64,000 nt of DNA from an uncultured Clostridia bacterium. Lineage in GTDB: Bacteria > Bacillota > Clostridia > UBA1381. The number at the start of each line of letters is the position of its first letter. Position 1 is the stretch's first letter. The stretch lies in NCBI GenBank assembly GCA_934462715.1, contig CAKSIJ010000004.1:62001-126000 (forward strand), read 5' to 3'. Of this stretch, positions 15,978 to 23,181 are shown one piece after another. A model generated the notes under the pieces. It did no database searches. It saw only the letters and a list, made by a program, of their open reading frames with translations, and was not told the DNA's origin. Both the position numbers and the translations under genes were made by a program.

Positions 15978-17045
15978 GTGTTTGATAAACTTGAAGCATT
16001 GGAAGAAAGATTTAAGCTTGTATCGGAAAAGATAAGCGATCCCGAGGTTATAGCGGATATGGACAGCTGGCGCGGATACATGAAAGAAAATTCGGAGCTT
16101 ACGCCGATAGTTGAGAAATACAGAGAATACAAAAAGCTGAAGCAGACCATTGAAGATGACAAGGAAATGCTTGAAAATGGCGATGACAAGGAGCTTGAAG
16201 AGCTTGCCAAGCTGGAGCTTGCCGAAGCGGAGGAGGAAATCGAAAGGGTTTCAAACGAGCTTAAGGTTTTGCTATTGCCGAAAGATCCTAATGATGAAAA
16301 GAATGTTATCATAGAAATCAGAGGCGGAACGGGCGGAGATGAAGCCGCTTTGTTTGCCGCAGACCTCATGAGAATGTATTCGATGTATGCGGAATCAAAA
16401 AGATGGAAGATTGATATATTAAGCTCCAATCCGACAGATATAGGGGGATACAAGGAGGTTTGCTTCTCAATCGAGGGAAACGGCGCATATTCAAGGCTTA
16501 AATTTGAAAGCGGAGTACACAGAGTACAGAGAGTGCCATCTACCGAATCACAGGGAAGAATACACACATCAGCCGTTACCGTGGCGGTTTTGCCGGAGGT
16601 TGAGGAAGTCGAGGTAGACATAAACCCCAACGATTTAAGAATAGATGTTTTCAGAGCCGGCGGCCCCGGAGGACAGTGCGTAAACACAACCGACTCGGCT
16701 GTCAGAATAACGCATTTGCCGACAGGTATCGTTGTATCTTGTCAGGACGAAAAATCACAGTTTAAGAATAAGGACAAGGCAATGAAAATTTTGCGTTCCA
16801 GAATATATGAGGTTATGGAGGCGCAAAGACATAAAGAGATTGCCGATGAAAGAAAAGCGCAGATCGGTTCGGGCGACAGAAGCGAGAGGATAAGAACCTA
16901 TAACTACCCGCAGGGACGTGTTACCGACCATAGAATAAATCTAACGCTTCACAAGCTGGAGCAGATACTGAACGGTTCGCTGGACGAGCTGATAGACGCA
17001 CTGATAACAGCCGATCAGACGGCAAAATTATCGCATAATGAATAA
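15978..17045 (+). CDS. prfA: Peptide chain release factor 1
   Basis: Recognises UAA and UAG stop codons on the ribosome and triggers peptide release. The 355-aa product has the PxT anticodon-reading motif (Pro187-Ser-Thr189 in VQRVPSTESQGR) and the catalytic GGQ at 231-233 within AGGPGGQCVNTTDSAVR. The glutamine is the usual PrmC methylation target. The N-terminal coiled-coil domain and length are standard for RF1 rather than RF2. The start is GTG at 15978, with GGAGAGTG about 10 nt upstream, giving MFDKLEALEERF. prmC, often adjacent, is not here. Confidence 0.96.
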   Translation: MFDKLEALEERFKLVSEKISDPEVIADMDSWRGYMKENSELTPIVEKYREYKKLKQTIEDDKEMLENGDDKELEELAKLELAEAEEEIERVSNELKVLLLPKDPNDEKNVIIEIRGGTGGDEAALFAADLMRMYSMYAESKRWKIDILSSNPTDIGGYKEVCFSIEGNGAYSRLKFESGVHRVQRVPSTESQGRIHTSAVTVAVLPEVEEVEVDINPNDLRIDVFRAGGPGGQCVNTTDSAVRITHLPTGIVVSCQDEKSQFKNKDKAMKILRSRIYEVMEAQRHKEIADERKAQIGSGDRSERIRTYNYPQGRVTDHRINLTLHKLEQILNGSLDELIDALITADQTAKLSHNE

Positions 17046-17061
17046 ACAAAAATTTGATATA

Positions 17062-17095
17062 CGGTAATTGGAAAACATTGGCTTTGCAATTACCG
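17062..17095 (+). repeat. Inverted repeat in the prfA-rsfS spacer
   Basis: CGGTAATTG-(16 nt)-CAATTACCG, a perfect 9-bp stem just upstream of the rsfS SD (AAAGGGAGG). No U-run follows. A similar GGTAATTG-initiated stem is at 50550-50582. Confidence 0.55.
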
Positions 17096-17125
17096 GAAAA
17101 CTGTTTGACAAAGGGAGGAACGGCA

Positions 17126-17464
17126 ATGGAAAGAGTACAAAGAATAGCGCAGGCGCTTTATGACAAGAAAGCAAAAAACATAGTTGCGCTCGATATATCA
17201 AAGATTACGAGCCTTGGAGATTATTTTATAATCTGCTCGTGTACCTCTGCGGCACAGCTCAGAGCGTGTACCGATGAGGTTGAGGAAAAAATGGGCGAGA
17301 TTGGAATACACCCGGCTCACACCGAGGGTTATAACGGCGGGACATGGATATTGCTTGACTATCAGGATATTATAGTCCACCTTATGCTTGAAGAAACAAG
17401 AGAGTTTTACGCTTTGGAGCATCTTTGGGGAGATGCGGAGGAATTAAAGCTTGATTTGAAATAA
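17126..17464 (+). CDS. rsfS: Ribosomal silencing factor RsfS/RsfA
   Basis: Binds ribosomal protein uL14 on the 50S subunit and blocks joining with 30S under starvation. The 112-aa product is a complete Oligomerisation-fold RsfS: ALYDKKAKNIVALDISKITSLGDYFIICSCTSAAQLRA (split family core), then VEEKMGEIG and EGYNGGTWILLDYQDIIVHLMLEETREFYALEHLWGD near the C-terminus. The start ATG at 17126 has a near-perfect SD (AAGGGAGG) 7 nt upstream. It lies 80 nt after prfA and 48 nt before leuS in the same transcription unit. nadD/yqeK, common partners of rsfS in Firmicutes, are not present. Confidence 0.93.
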   Translation: MERVQRIAQALYDKKAKNIVALDISKITSLGDYFIICSCTSAAQLRACTDEVEEKMGEIGIHPAHTEGYNGGTWILLDYQDIIVHLMLEETREFYALEHLWGDAEELKLDLK

Positions 17465-17512
17465 ATAATTGAAGAATTTATGTTTTCTACCGAAAGGAAA
17501 GTGTTATTTACA

Positions 17513-19924
17513 ATGCAGAATTACAACTTCAAAGAAATTGAGAAAAAATGGCAGGATAAATGGGAGGAGGCAAACTGCTTCCATGCCGTTAACGGAAGCG
17601 ATAAGCCGAAATATTTTGCTATGATTGAGTTTCCGTATCCGTCAGGAGCGGGCTTGCACGTTGGACATCCGAGAAGCTACACGGCTTTGGATATTATTGC
17701 AAGAAAGCGCAGAATGGAAGGCTATAACGTGCTTTATCCGATAGGCTGGGACGCATTCGGTCTGCCTACGGAGAATTTTGCCATAAAAAATAAAATTCAC
17801 CCTAAAATTATAACAAAGCAGAATATTGATAACTTCACAAGACAGCTGAAAATGCTCGGATTTTCATTCGATTGGGACAGGGCGGTAAATACAACCGACC
17901 CCAAATACTACAAGTGGACTCAGTGGATTTTCAAAAAGCTTTTTGAAAACGGACTTGCTTACAAGCAGGAAATGCCGATAAACTGGTGTACGGGCTGTAA
18001 GGTTGGCTTGTCGAATGAAGAGGTTGTAAACGGCGTCTGCGAAAGATGCGGAAGCGAGGTTGTACAGAGAAGAAAAAGCCAGTGGATGCTGAAAATCACA
18101 GAATATGCTCAAAGACTTATAGATGATCTTGACGATGTTGATTACATCGAAAGAGTAAAAACACAGCAGAAAAACTGGATAGGCCGTTCGGAGGGCGCTG
18201 AGGTTAAGTTTACGCTCACCTCGGGTGACGATATGATTGTTTACACAACACGCTGCGATACACTTTTCGGTGCAACCTACGTTGTCCTTTCACCGGAGCA
18301 TGATCTTGTTCAAAAATTACTCCCTCAGCTTGAAAATGCGGACGATGTAAAGGAATATATAAATCTTGCCGCTAAAAAATCGGAATTTGAAAGAACGGAG
18401 CTTGCAAAGGAAAAAACAGGTGTTCAGCTTAAAGGCATTTATGCAATAAACCCGGCGAACGGAGCAAAGCTTCCGGTATGGATTTCCGACTATGTTCTCG
18501 TAACCTATGGTACGGGCGCAATCATGGCAGTTCCGGCACACGATTCAAGGGACTGGGAATTTGCTAAAAAATTCAATCTTCCTATAATAGAAGTTGTTTC
18601 GGGTGGAAAGAACGTTCAGGAGGAGGCATATACCGACGTCGCGAGCGGTACTATGGTAAACTCGGGATTTTTGGATGGCTTGCAGGTTAAGGAAGCAATC
18701 CCGGCAATGATAAAATGGCTTGAAGAAAAAGGACTCGGAAAGAGAAAGGTTAACTATAAGCTTCGTGACTGGGTATTCTCACGTCAGCGTTACTGGGGTG
18801 AGCCGATACCTCTCGTACACTGTGATAAATGCGGCTGGGTTGCCATAGACGACAGCGAGCTGCCGCTTGAATTACCGGAAATCGAAACCTTTGAACCCGG
18901 CGAAAACGGAGAATCACCTCTTGCAAAGGCTTATGACTGGATAAACACAACCTGTCCGAAATGCGGAGGAAAGGCACAGCGTGAAACCGATACAATGCCG
19001 CAGTGGGCAGGCTCAAGCTGGTATTTCTTAAGATATACCGATCCTCATAATGATGAAGCCTTTGCTTCAAAGGAAGCGCTTGATTATTGGCTTCCGGTTG
19101 ACTGGTACAACGGCGGTATGGAGCATACCACACTTCACTTGCTCTATTCAAGATTCTGGCACAAGTTCCTTTACGATATAGGCGCAGTTCCGACAAAAGA
19201 GCCGTATATGAAGCGTACCTCGCACGGAATGATTCTTGGTGAAAACAATGAAAAGATGTCGAAGTCAAGAGGAAACGTTGTAAATCCCGATGACGTTGTA
19301 AACGAGTTCGGAGCGGACGCATTCAGAACTTATGAAATGTTTATCGGCGCATTTGATCAGTCTACACCGTGGTCGCAGCAGGGCTTAAAGGGCTGTTACA
19401 AATTCCTTGAAAGAGTATGGAATATTCAGGATATGCTGACAGAAGACGAGGGATATTCAAAGGAGCTTGAAAAGACAGTTCACAAGACAATCAAAAAGGT
19501 CGGCGAGGACTTTGAAAGAATGAAGTTCAATACGGCTATTGCCGCTATGATGAGCCTTGTTAACGATTTCTATAAAAAAGGAAGCGTTACAAAGGGCGAA
19601 TATATGACTCTCATTACAATCTTGAATCCTGTCGCTCCTCATATGACGGAGGAATTATGGGAGAAGTACGGAAACGGCGGCTTGCTTTCAATCTCCGCAT
19701 GGCCGAAGTATGACGAGGATAAAACCGTTGATGATGAAATAGAAATTGCCGTTCAGATTAACGGCAAGGTTAAGGATAAAGCTGTAATCCCGGCAGGTCT
19801 TAACAGAGAAGAAACCGAAAAGGCTGTTATGGATACCGACGCCGTTAAGGCTTTGATTGCAGGTAAAAACGTCGTTAAGGTTATTCCTGTTCCCGATAAG
19901 CTTGTAAATATTGTTGTAAAATAA
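17513..19924 (+). CDS. leuS: Leucyl-tRNA synthetase
   Basis: Class I synthetase charging tRNA-Leu, with an editing domain that removes mischarged amino acids. The 803-aa product has HIGH as HVGH (49-52, in PSGAGLHVGHPRSYT) and KMSKS at 581-585 (NEKMSKSRGNVV). The CP1 editing domain spans about 220-420 (VYTTRCDTLFGATYVVLSPEH). Zinc-type cysteine pairs occur in CTGCKVG..CERCG and CDKCGW...CPKCGG. MQNYNFKEIEKKWQ aligns with the family start. Its AAAGGA site is about 14 nt upstream, so a GTG at 17501 four codons earlier is an alternative. Two consecutive terminators follow. No T-box precedes it because it is inside the prfA operon. Confidence 0.96.
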   Translation: MQNYNFKEIEKKWQDKWEEANCFHAVNGSDKPKYFAMIEFPYPSGAGLHVGHPRSYTALDIIARKRRMEGYNVLYPIGWDAFGLPTENFAIKNKIHPKIITKQNIDNFTRQLKMLGFSFDWDRAVNTTDPKYYKWTQWIFKKLFENGLAYKQEMPINWCTGCKVGLSNEEVVNGVCERCGSEVVQRRKSQWMLKITEYAQRLIDDLDDVDYIERVKTQQKNWIGRSEGAEVKFTLTSGDDMIVYTTRCDTLFGATYVVLSPEHDLVQKLLPQLENADDVKEYINLAAKKSEFERTELAKEKTGVQLKGIYAINPANGAKLPVWISDYVLVTYGTGAIMAVPAHDSRDWEFAKKFNLPIIEVVSGGKNVQEEAYTDVASGTMVNSGFLDGLQVKEAIPAMIKWLEEKGLGKRKVNYKLRDWVFSRQRYWGEPIPLVHCDKCGWVAIDDSELPLELPEIETFEPGENGESPLAKAYDWINTTCPKCGGKAQRETDTMPQWAGSSWYFLRYTDPHNDEAFASKEALDYWLPVDWYNGGMEHTTLHLLYSRFWHKFLYDIGAVPTKEPYMKRTSHGMILGENNEKMSKSRGNVVNPDDVVNEFGADAFRTYEMFIGAFDQSTPWSQQGLKGCYKFLERVWNIQDMLTEDEGYSKELEKTVHKTIKKVGEDFERMKFNTAIAAMMSLVNDFYKKGSVTKGEYMTLITILNPVAPHMTEELWEKYGNGGLLSISAWPKYDEDKTVDDEIEIAVQINGKVKDKAVIPAGLNREETEKAVMDTDAVKALIAGKNVVKVIPVPDKLVNIVVK

Positions 19925-19933
19925 TTATATAAT

Positions 19934-19980
19934 AAAATTGCTTTGAACGGTGATTTACATCTGTTTAAAGCAATTTTTTT
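19934..19980 (+). terminator. Rho-independent terminator of leuS
   Basis: AAAATTGCTTTGAAC with GTTTAAAGCAATTTT, one bulge, followed by a T-run. Confidence 0.85.
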
Positions 19981-19984
19981 GCAT

Positions 19985-20016
19985 AGGCATGAGTTAGATT
20001 CCTCATGCCTTTTTTG
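19985..20016 (+). terminator. Second terminator, carrying the GGCATGAG palindrome
   Basis: AGGCATGAG-(8 nt)-CTCATGCCT followed by T6. The stem is the same sequence as the palindrome at 1735-1759, but here it has a proper U-run. Confidence 0.8.
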
Positions 20017-20149
20017 TCTTTTCAAATTTGATATATTAACTCCCGATATTCACATTTTATCTGTAATTTTTATCTCTAACGCATAAAAAAGCAAAGCAAT
20101 ATATGTTCACTTTGCATAAATTCTCACATTCTATGAGCGGAATTGAACA

Positions 20150-20178
20150 TTGAAAAAGAAAAATGCGAATGATATAAT
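20150..20178 (+). promoter_or_regulatory. Predicted promoter of the 26-kb glycan locus
   Basis: TTGAAA, 17-nt spacer, TATAAT, 34 nt before the first gene. An inverted repeat GCAAAG-(13 nt)-CTTTGC at about 20092-20116 lies upstream and could be an operator. Confidence 0.7.
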
Positions 20179-20212
20179 TATTTTAAAGATAATGAGGGAT
20201 TGGGAGGATTTT

Positions 20213-22048
20213 ATGGACTTTAAAATAGAGTATAAGGAAACGGGGGAAATAGCGTCGGTAAAGCTGTATGATAAAGAGCTTTTGGCGGAAACAAAGAACG
20301 AGGTGTACATAAACAAAATACCCTTAAAGGTGCGAAAGGTAAGGGAAGAAAGCGACTTTGTAACCATGAAAGGAGAGTATTTTGTGGACCAGTTTACCGG
20401 TTGGGCGCTTGAAATAAGCCGTCAGCAGGGAATGAGGGATAACGCAAAGCACAGATGCTTCGGTATAAATTATTGGGTAAAGCGTGTTAAGGCCAACAAC
20501 ACATATCCCGATTCCGGACCGGGGGACAATGTAATTGAAGCACCGCTTTACGCAGATTATTTCTCGCTTTTAAATCTGAACTGGAAATTCTGGGGCGATG
20601 ATACAAGAATGGTGTTTTCGTCTGCTCATGCAATGGGACCGACTCATGAGTTCGGACATTGCGGATACGAAAACGATACCCCTAAAAACTGCAAGAAGTA
20701 TATGCAAAATCTTTGGAGGAGAGTATACCCGTCAACAATGCTTATTCACGGCGGTTTGTTCTATAATCAAAAAACAGAGGAATGGATTGCGATAACCTGC
20801 CGAAAGCCGCATTTGGGATATATTCTAAACATCGAAAATGCCGGTGATGGAGTAAGCTATGATTTTACTCTGCACAGTGAGTTTAAAATGGAGGAAACGC
20901 TTCGTATTCCCGAAATTAAAATATACTTCGGAAAAACAAAAGAAGAAATGGACAGCTGGCTCGGGGATTATGTGAGCCATTACTATGAAGAACCTCCCGA
21001 ATGGGTGTTTAAAACCGCATGGAGAGAGGGTCTTGCGTGGAATAATGAGCCGTCATGGACAGACCAGAAGAACAAATACATAAAGGAAATCGAAAAGAAA
21101 GAATACACCGGCATAATTCATTCGCTTGTTACAAACAGACCGGTTATGTCCGGAACGCTTCCGATAAGCTATGAGCCTGACCCGAACCACGGAACGTGCC
21201 GAGAATTTAAGGAAATGTGTCTGGAGCTTAAAAAGATAAACATTCCTTTTATAGTATGGATGTCGCACAGCGGACTGCTTCCGGGAATGTATGACGACGA
21301 CTGGTTCATGCGCGGAGTTGACGGCAGAATGACGATTTCATGGGGACAGGATCCTGTCGGAATGTACGTTGTAAATCCGGGGCATCCGGGATATAGGGAA
21401 TACACGAAAAAATGGATCAAATTCTACATAAACGAATGCGGTGCAAAGGGCATTTTCTTTGACTGTATGGGCTGGACCTTCCCGTGCGATTTCAAAAAGC
21501 GTGATTTCATGCGTTACCCGGGTGATACAAACCTTATGGGCATAAAATTCATGGAGGAAATGTATGCGTACATTAAGGAATGTGACCCCGAGGCAATAAT
21601 GATGGGCGAGGGAGCTTCGTTGGAGGGACCTATTAATATGTTCTGCGTTATCACCGATACAAAAAGAAGCCCCGAAAAAATCGGCTCTGCCGACTTCATT
21701 TTAAATCTGAAATCGGATAAGAAGTTTTGCATAAACAGAGCAAAGAAATATTCAATGTTTTCCGGTGTGTGCGAAATAAGCATGGACGATAAGTATAAGG
21801 AGCATAATAAGTTCATATCGGAATTTTTAAAAGAGCGTGGAGGAAAAAATACCTTTGAATACGTTTCAAGCGGAGTTGCAAAAAGCGGCGATATGATTTT
21901 TGTTGAGCTGTCAAAGGAACAAGAATATTATCAGTTTGAATTAAAGGAAGCAAAAGCGCTCAAAGAAATAATCACGGGCAGTGAGCTTACGGCAGATAAC
22001 GGAGAGTTCGATAACGTACCGTTCGGATTCTATAAAATGATAAAATAG
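20213..22048 (+). CDS. Glycoside hydrolase-like TIM-barrel protein (GH36/GH31-clan resemblance)
   Basis: A 611-aa cytoplasmic protein (no signal peptide), probably a glycosidase, of a family I cannot name. The N-terminal 260 residues look like a beta-sandwich (VYINKIPLKVRKV...). The middle looks like a barrel of the alpha-galactosidase/alpha-glucosidase kind, with WREGLAWNNEPSW, IPFIVWMSHSGLLPGMYDDDWFMR, and NPGHPGYREYTKKWIKFYINE. Strand GAKGIFFDCMGW places Asp417 where clan members keep the nucleophile. MMGEGASLEG contains Glu466. The C-terminal beta domain (SGDMIFVELSKEQE...FGFYKMIK) fits the same architecture. The start at 20213 has GGGAGG five nt upstream. It is the first gene of the locus and is followed by a mutarotase-fold protein, so it probably cleaves the imported oligosaccharide. 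Substrate unknown. Confidence 0.6.
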   Translation: MDFKIEYKETGEIASVKLYDKELLAETKNEVYINKIPLKVRKVREESDFVTMKGEYFVDQFTGWALEISRQQGMRDNAKHRCFGINYWVKRVKANNTYPDSGPGDNVIEAPLYADYFSLLNLNWKFWGDDTRMVFSSAHAMGPTHEFGHCGYENDTPKNCKKYMQNLWRRVYPSTMLIHGGLFYNQKTEEWIAITCRKPHLGYILNIENAGDGVSYDFTLHSEFKMEETLRIPEIKIYFGKTKEEMDSWLGDYVSHYYEEPPEWVFKTAWREGLAWNNEPSWTDQKNKYIKEIEKKEYTGIIHSLVTNRPVMSGTLPISYEPDPNHGTCREFKEMCLELKKINIPFIVWMSHSGLLPGMYDDDWFMRGVDGRMTISWGQDPVGMYVVNPGHPGYREYTKKWIKFYINECGAKGIFFDCMGWTFPCDFKKRDFMRYPGDTNLMGIKFMEEMYAYIKECDPEAIMMGEGASLEGPINMFCVITDTKRSPEKIGSADFILNLKSDKKFCINRAKKYSMFSGVCEISMDDKYKEHNKFISEFLKERGGKNTFEYVSSGVAKSGDMIFVELSKEQEYYQFELKEAKALKEIITGSELTADNGEFDNVPFGFYKMIK

Positions 22049-22068
22049 AAAATTGCGAACGGAGATGA

Positions 22069-22177
22069 GAAGTCTGAATAAAATCGCCCATAGCACTACT
22101 TTTTGCTCGGGGCGGTATAATAATACAGCACCACTCGCTGCAAAGCAGTTACTTGCGAGCAATTTTTTTCAGACTTC
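22069..22177. repeat. Palindromic intergenic element with 16-nt terminal inverted repeats
   Basis: A 109-nt element in the spacer: GAAGTCTGAATAAAAT at 22069-22084 pairs with ATTTTTTTCAGACTTC at 22162-22177 (15 of 16). Internal stems include CTCGC/GCGAG at 22134-22159. A separate hairpin GTGCC-TTGC-GGCAC (22184-22197) follows, directly before the AAAAGGA SD of the next gene. Its architecture resembles the elements at 23038 and 47463 but the sequence differs. Confidence 0.6.
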
Positions 22178-22217
22178 GGTTTTGTGCCTTGCGGCACGAA
22201 AAGGAATGGGTATAAAA

Positions 22218-23039
22218 ATGATTGAATTAAAAAGCGATAAATTAAGAGTTGAAATTTTAGAGCCGGATTCTGAACGTCACGGCGCGAGATTTGACCGAAT
22301 GGGATTTATCTCATGCGTGTATTTTGAAAATGAACCGATAACGAGCGAATATTTTGAGGATAACAACTTTGTCGGTTCGGGGCTTTGCAACGAATTTGGC
22401 ATTACAAGCCCCGTCGGCTACAAAGAGGGCGAATGGTTCATAAAAATCGGAGCCGGACTTTTAAAAGCGGACAGCGAGCCTTACAGCTTCATGAAAAATT
22501 ATGAATGTGTACCGGGAAAGTGCTTTTATAAAAAAACATCTCAAAATTCAGCCGAATTTGTTACGGAAGTCAAAACCGAGGACTACGGAATTTTATACAA
22601 GAAAACCGTTTCTCTTGAACGGGATAACATAAAAATTGCCTATATACTTGAAAACACAGGAATTAAGGCGATAGAAACGGACGAATACGCACATAATTTT
22701 TTGAAGATAAGACCCGGTTACAAAGCAATCACAGCACCTGTTTCGGACGATTCAACGCAAAGGATTGCGGCGGAGAACAACATTCTTTCAATTCCGTGCG
22801 AAAAAAGCGAAAATTTCATATGCCGTTACAAACCTAAAAATCCGAATGAATTTTCATGGTGTATATTGGACGGAAAGCTTAAAATTCACGAGTCGGCACA
22901 TTTCTCGGTTAAAAATTTTTCGGTGTGGAAAACAAACGAAATCATATCTCCCGAGGTAACCTGCGACATTCGGATAGAACCGAGGGAAACAAAAGAATGG
23001 GAAAGAGTGTACACATTTAGAAACATACAGGGGGGATAA
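22218..23039 (+). CDS. Galactose-mutarotase-fold protein of unknown specificity
   Basis: A 273-aa protein that looks like the aldose-epimerase-like (galactose mutarotase fold) proteins often encoded beside glycosidases. Visible features are an all-beta pattern, the opening RHGARFDRMGFISCVYFENEP, CNEFGITSPVGY, and the His-containing segment YAHNFLKIRPGY, where mutarotases place a catalytic His. It has no signal peptide. The start at 22218 is chosen for the MIELKSDKLRVEI beginning; AAAGGAATGGG lies upstream, and an ATG at 22206 is also possible but sits directly on the SD. The stop codon overlaps the left end of the repeat element at 23038. Function as sugar epimerase or sugar-binding protein is inference. 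Confidence 0.55.
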   Translation: MIELKSDKLRVEILEPDSERHGARFDRMGFISCVYFENEPITSEYFEDNNFVGSGLCNEFGITSPVGYKEGEWFIKIGAGLLKADSEPYSFMKNYECVPGKCFYKKTSQNSAEFVTEVKTEDYGILYKKTVSLERDNIKIAYILENTGIKAIETDEYAHNFLKIRPGYKAITAPVSDDSTQRIAAENNILSIPCEKSENFICRYKPKNPNEFSWCILDGKLKIHESAHFSVKNFSVWKTNEIISPEVTCDIRIEPRETKEWERVYTFRNIQGG

Positions 23040-23168
23040 CTTGAAAATATGCTGCGCATCTTACATCTTTTCGAGGTTAGGAGTATAAGCATATGCCGTC
23101 ACCTCTCAAAAAAACAACCTGAAAAGCATCTTTTTCACGTTAAGATTTGCGCCGCCGCGGGGCGGAGA
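23038..23168 (+). repeat. About 130-bp intergenic repeat, copy A
   Basis: Nearly identical over its length (about 85% by eye) to the segment at 47463-47597. Termini are imperfect inverted repeats (AACTTGAAAATATGC at 23038-23052; GCATCTTTTTCACGTT at 23126-23141). An internal GAGGT (23073-23077) can pair with ACCTC (23101-23105). The right end holds a GC hairpin CCGCC-GCGG-GGCGG (23152-23165), directly followed by the GGAG SD of the sensor kinase gene. Confidence 0.8.
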
Positions 23169-23181
23169 AATGGAGATTAAA

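Noticed and set aside
16535..16545. Pro-Ser-Thr rather than Pro-Ala-Thr in the release factor anticodon motif
   Set aside because: The RF1 motif is PxT, so Ser in the middle is within normal variation and does not imply altered stop-codon reading.
18750..19322. A 190-codon minus-strand frame over leuS
   Set aside because: Arg/Leu-rich out-of-frame translation without family features, antisense to a conserved synthetase gene.
23038..23181. Considered as an insertion sequence or CRISPR-like repeat
   Set aside because: No transposase frame, no regular spacer series and only two full copies; the palindromic layout fits a non-coding repeat instead.
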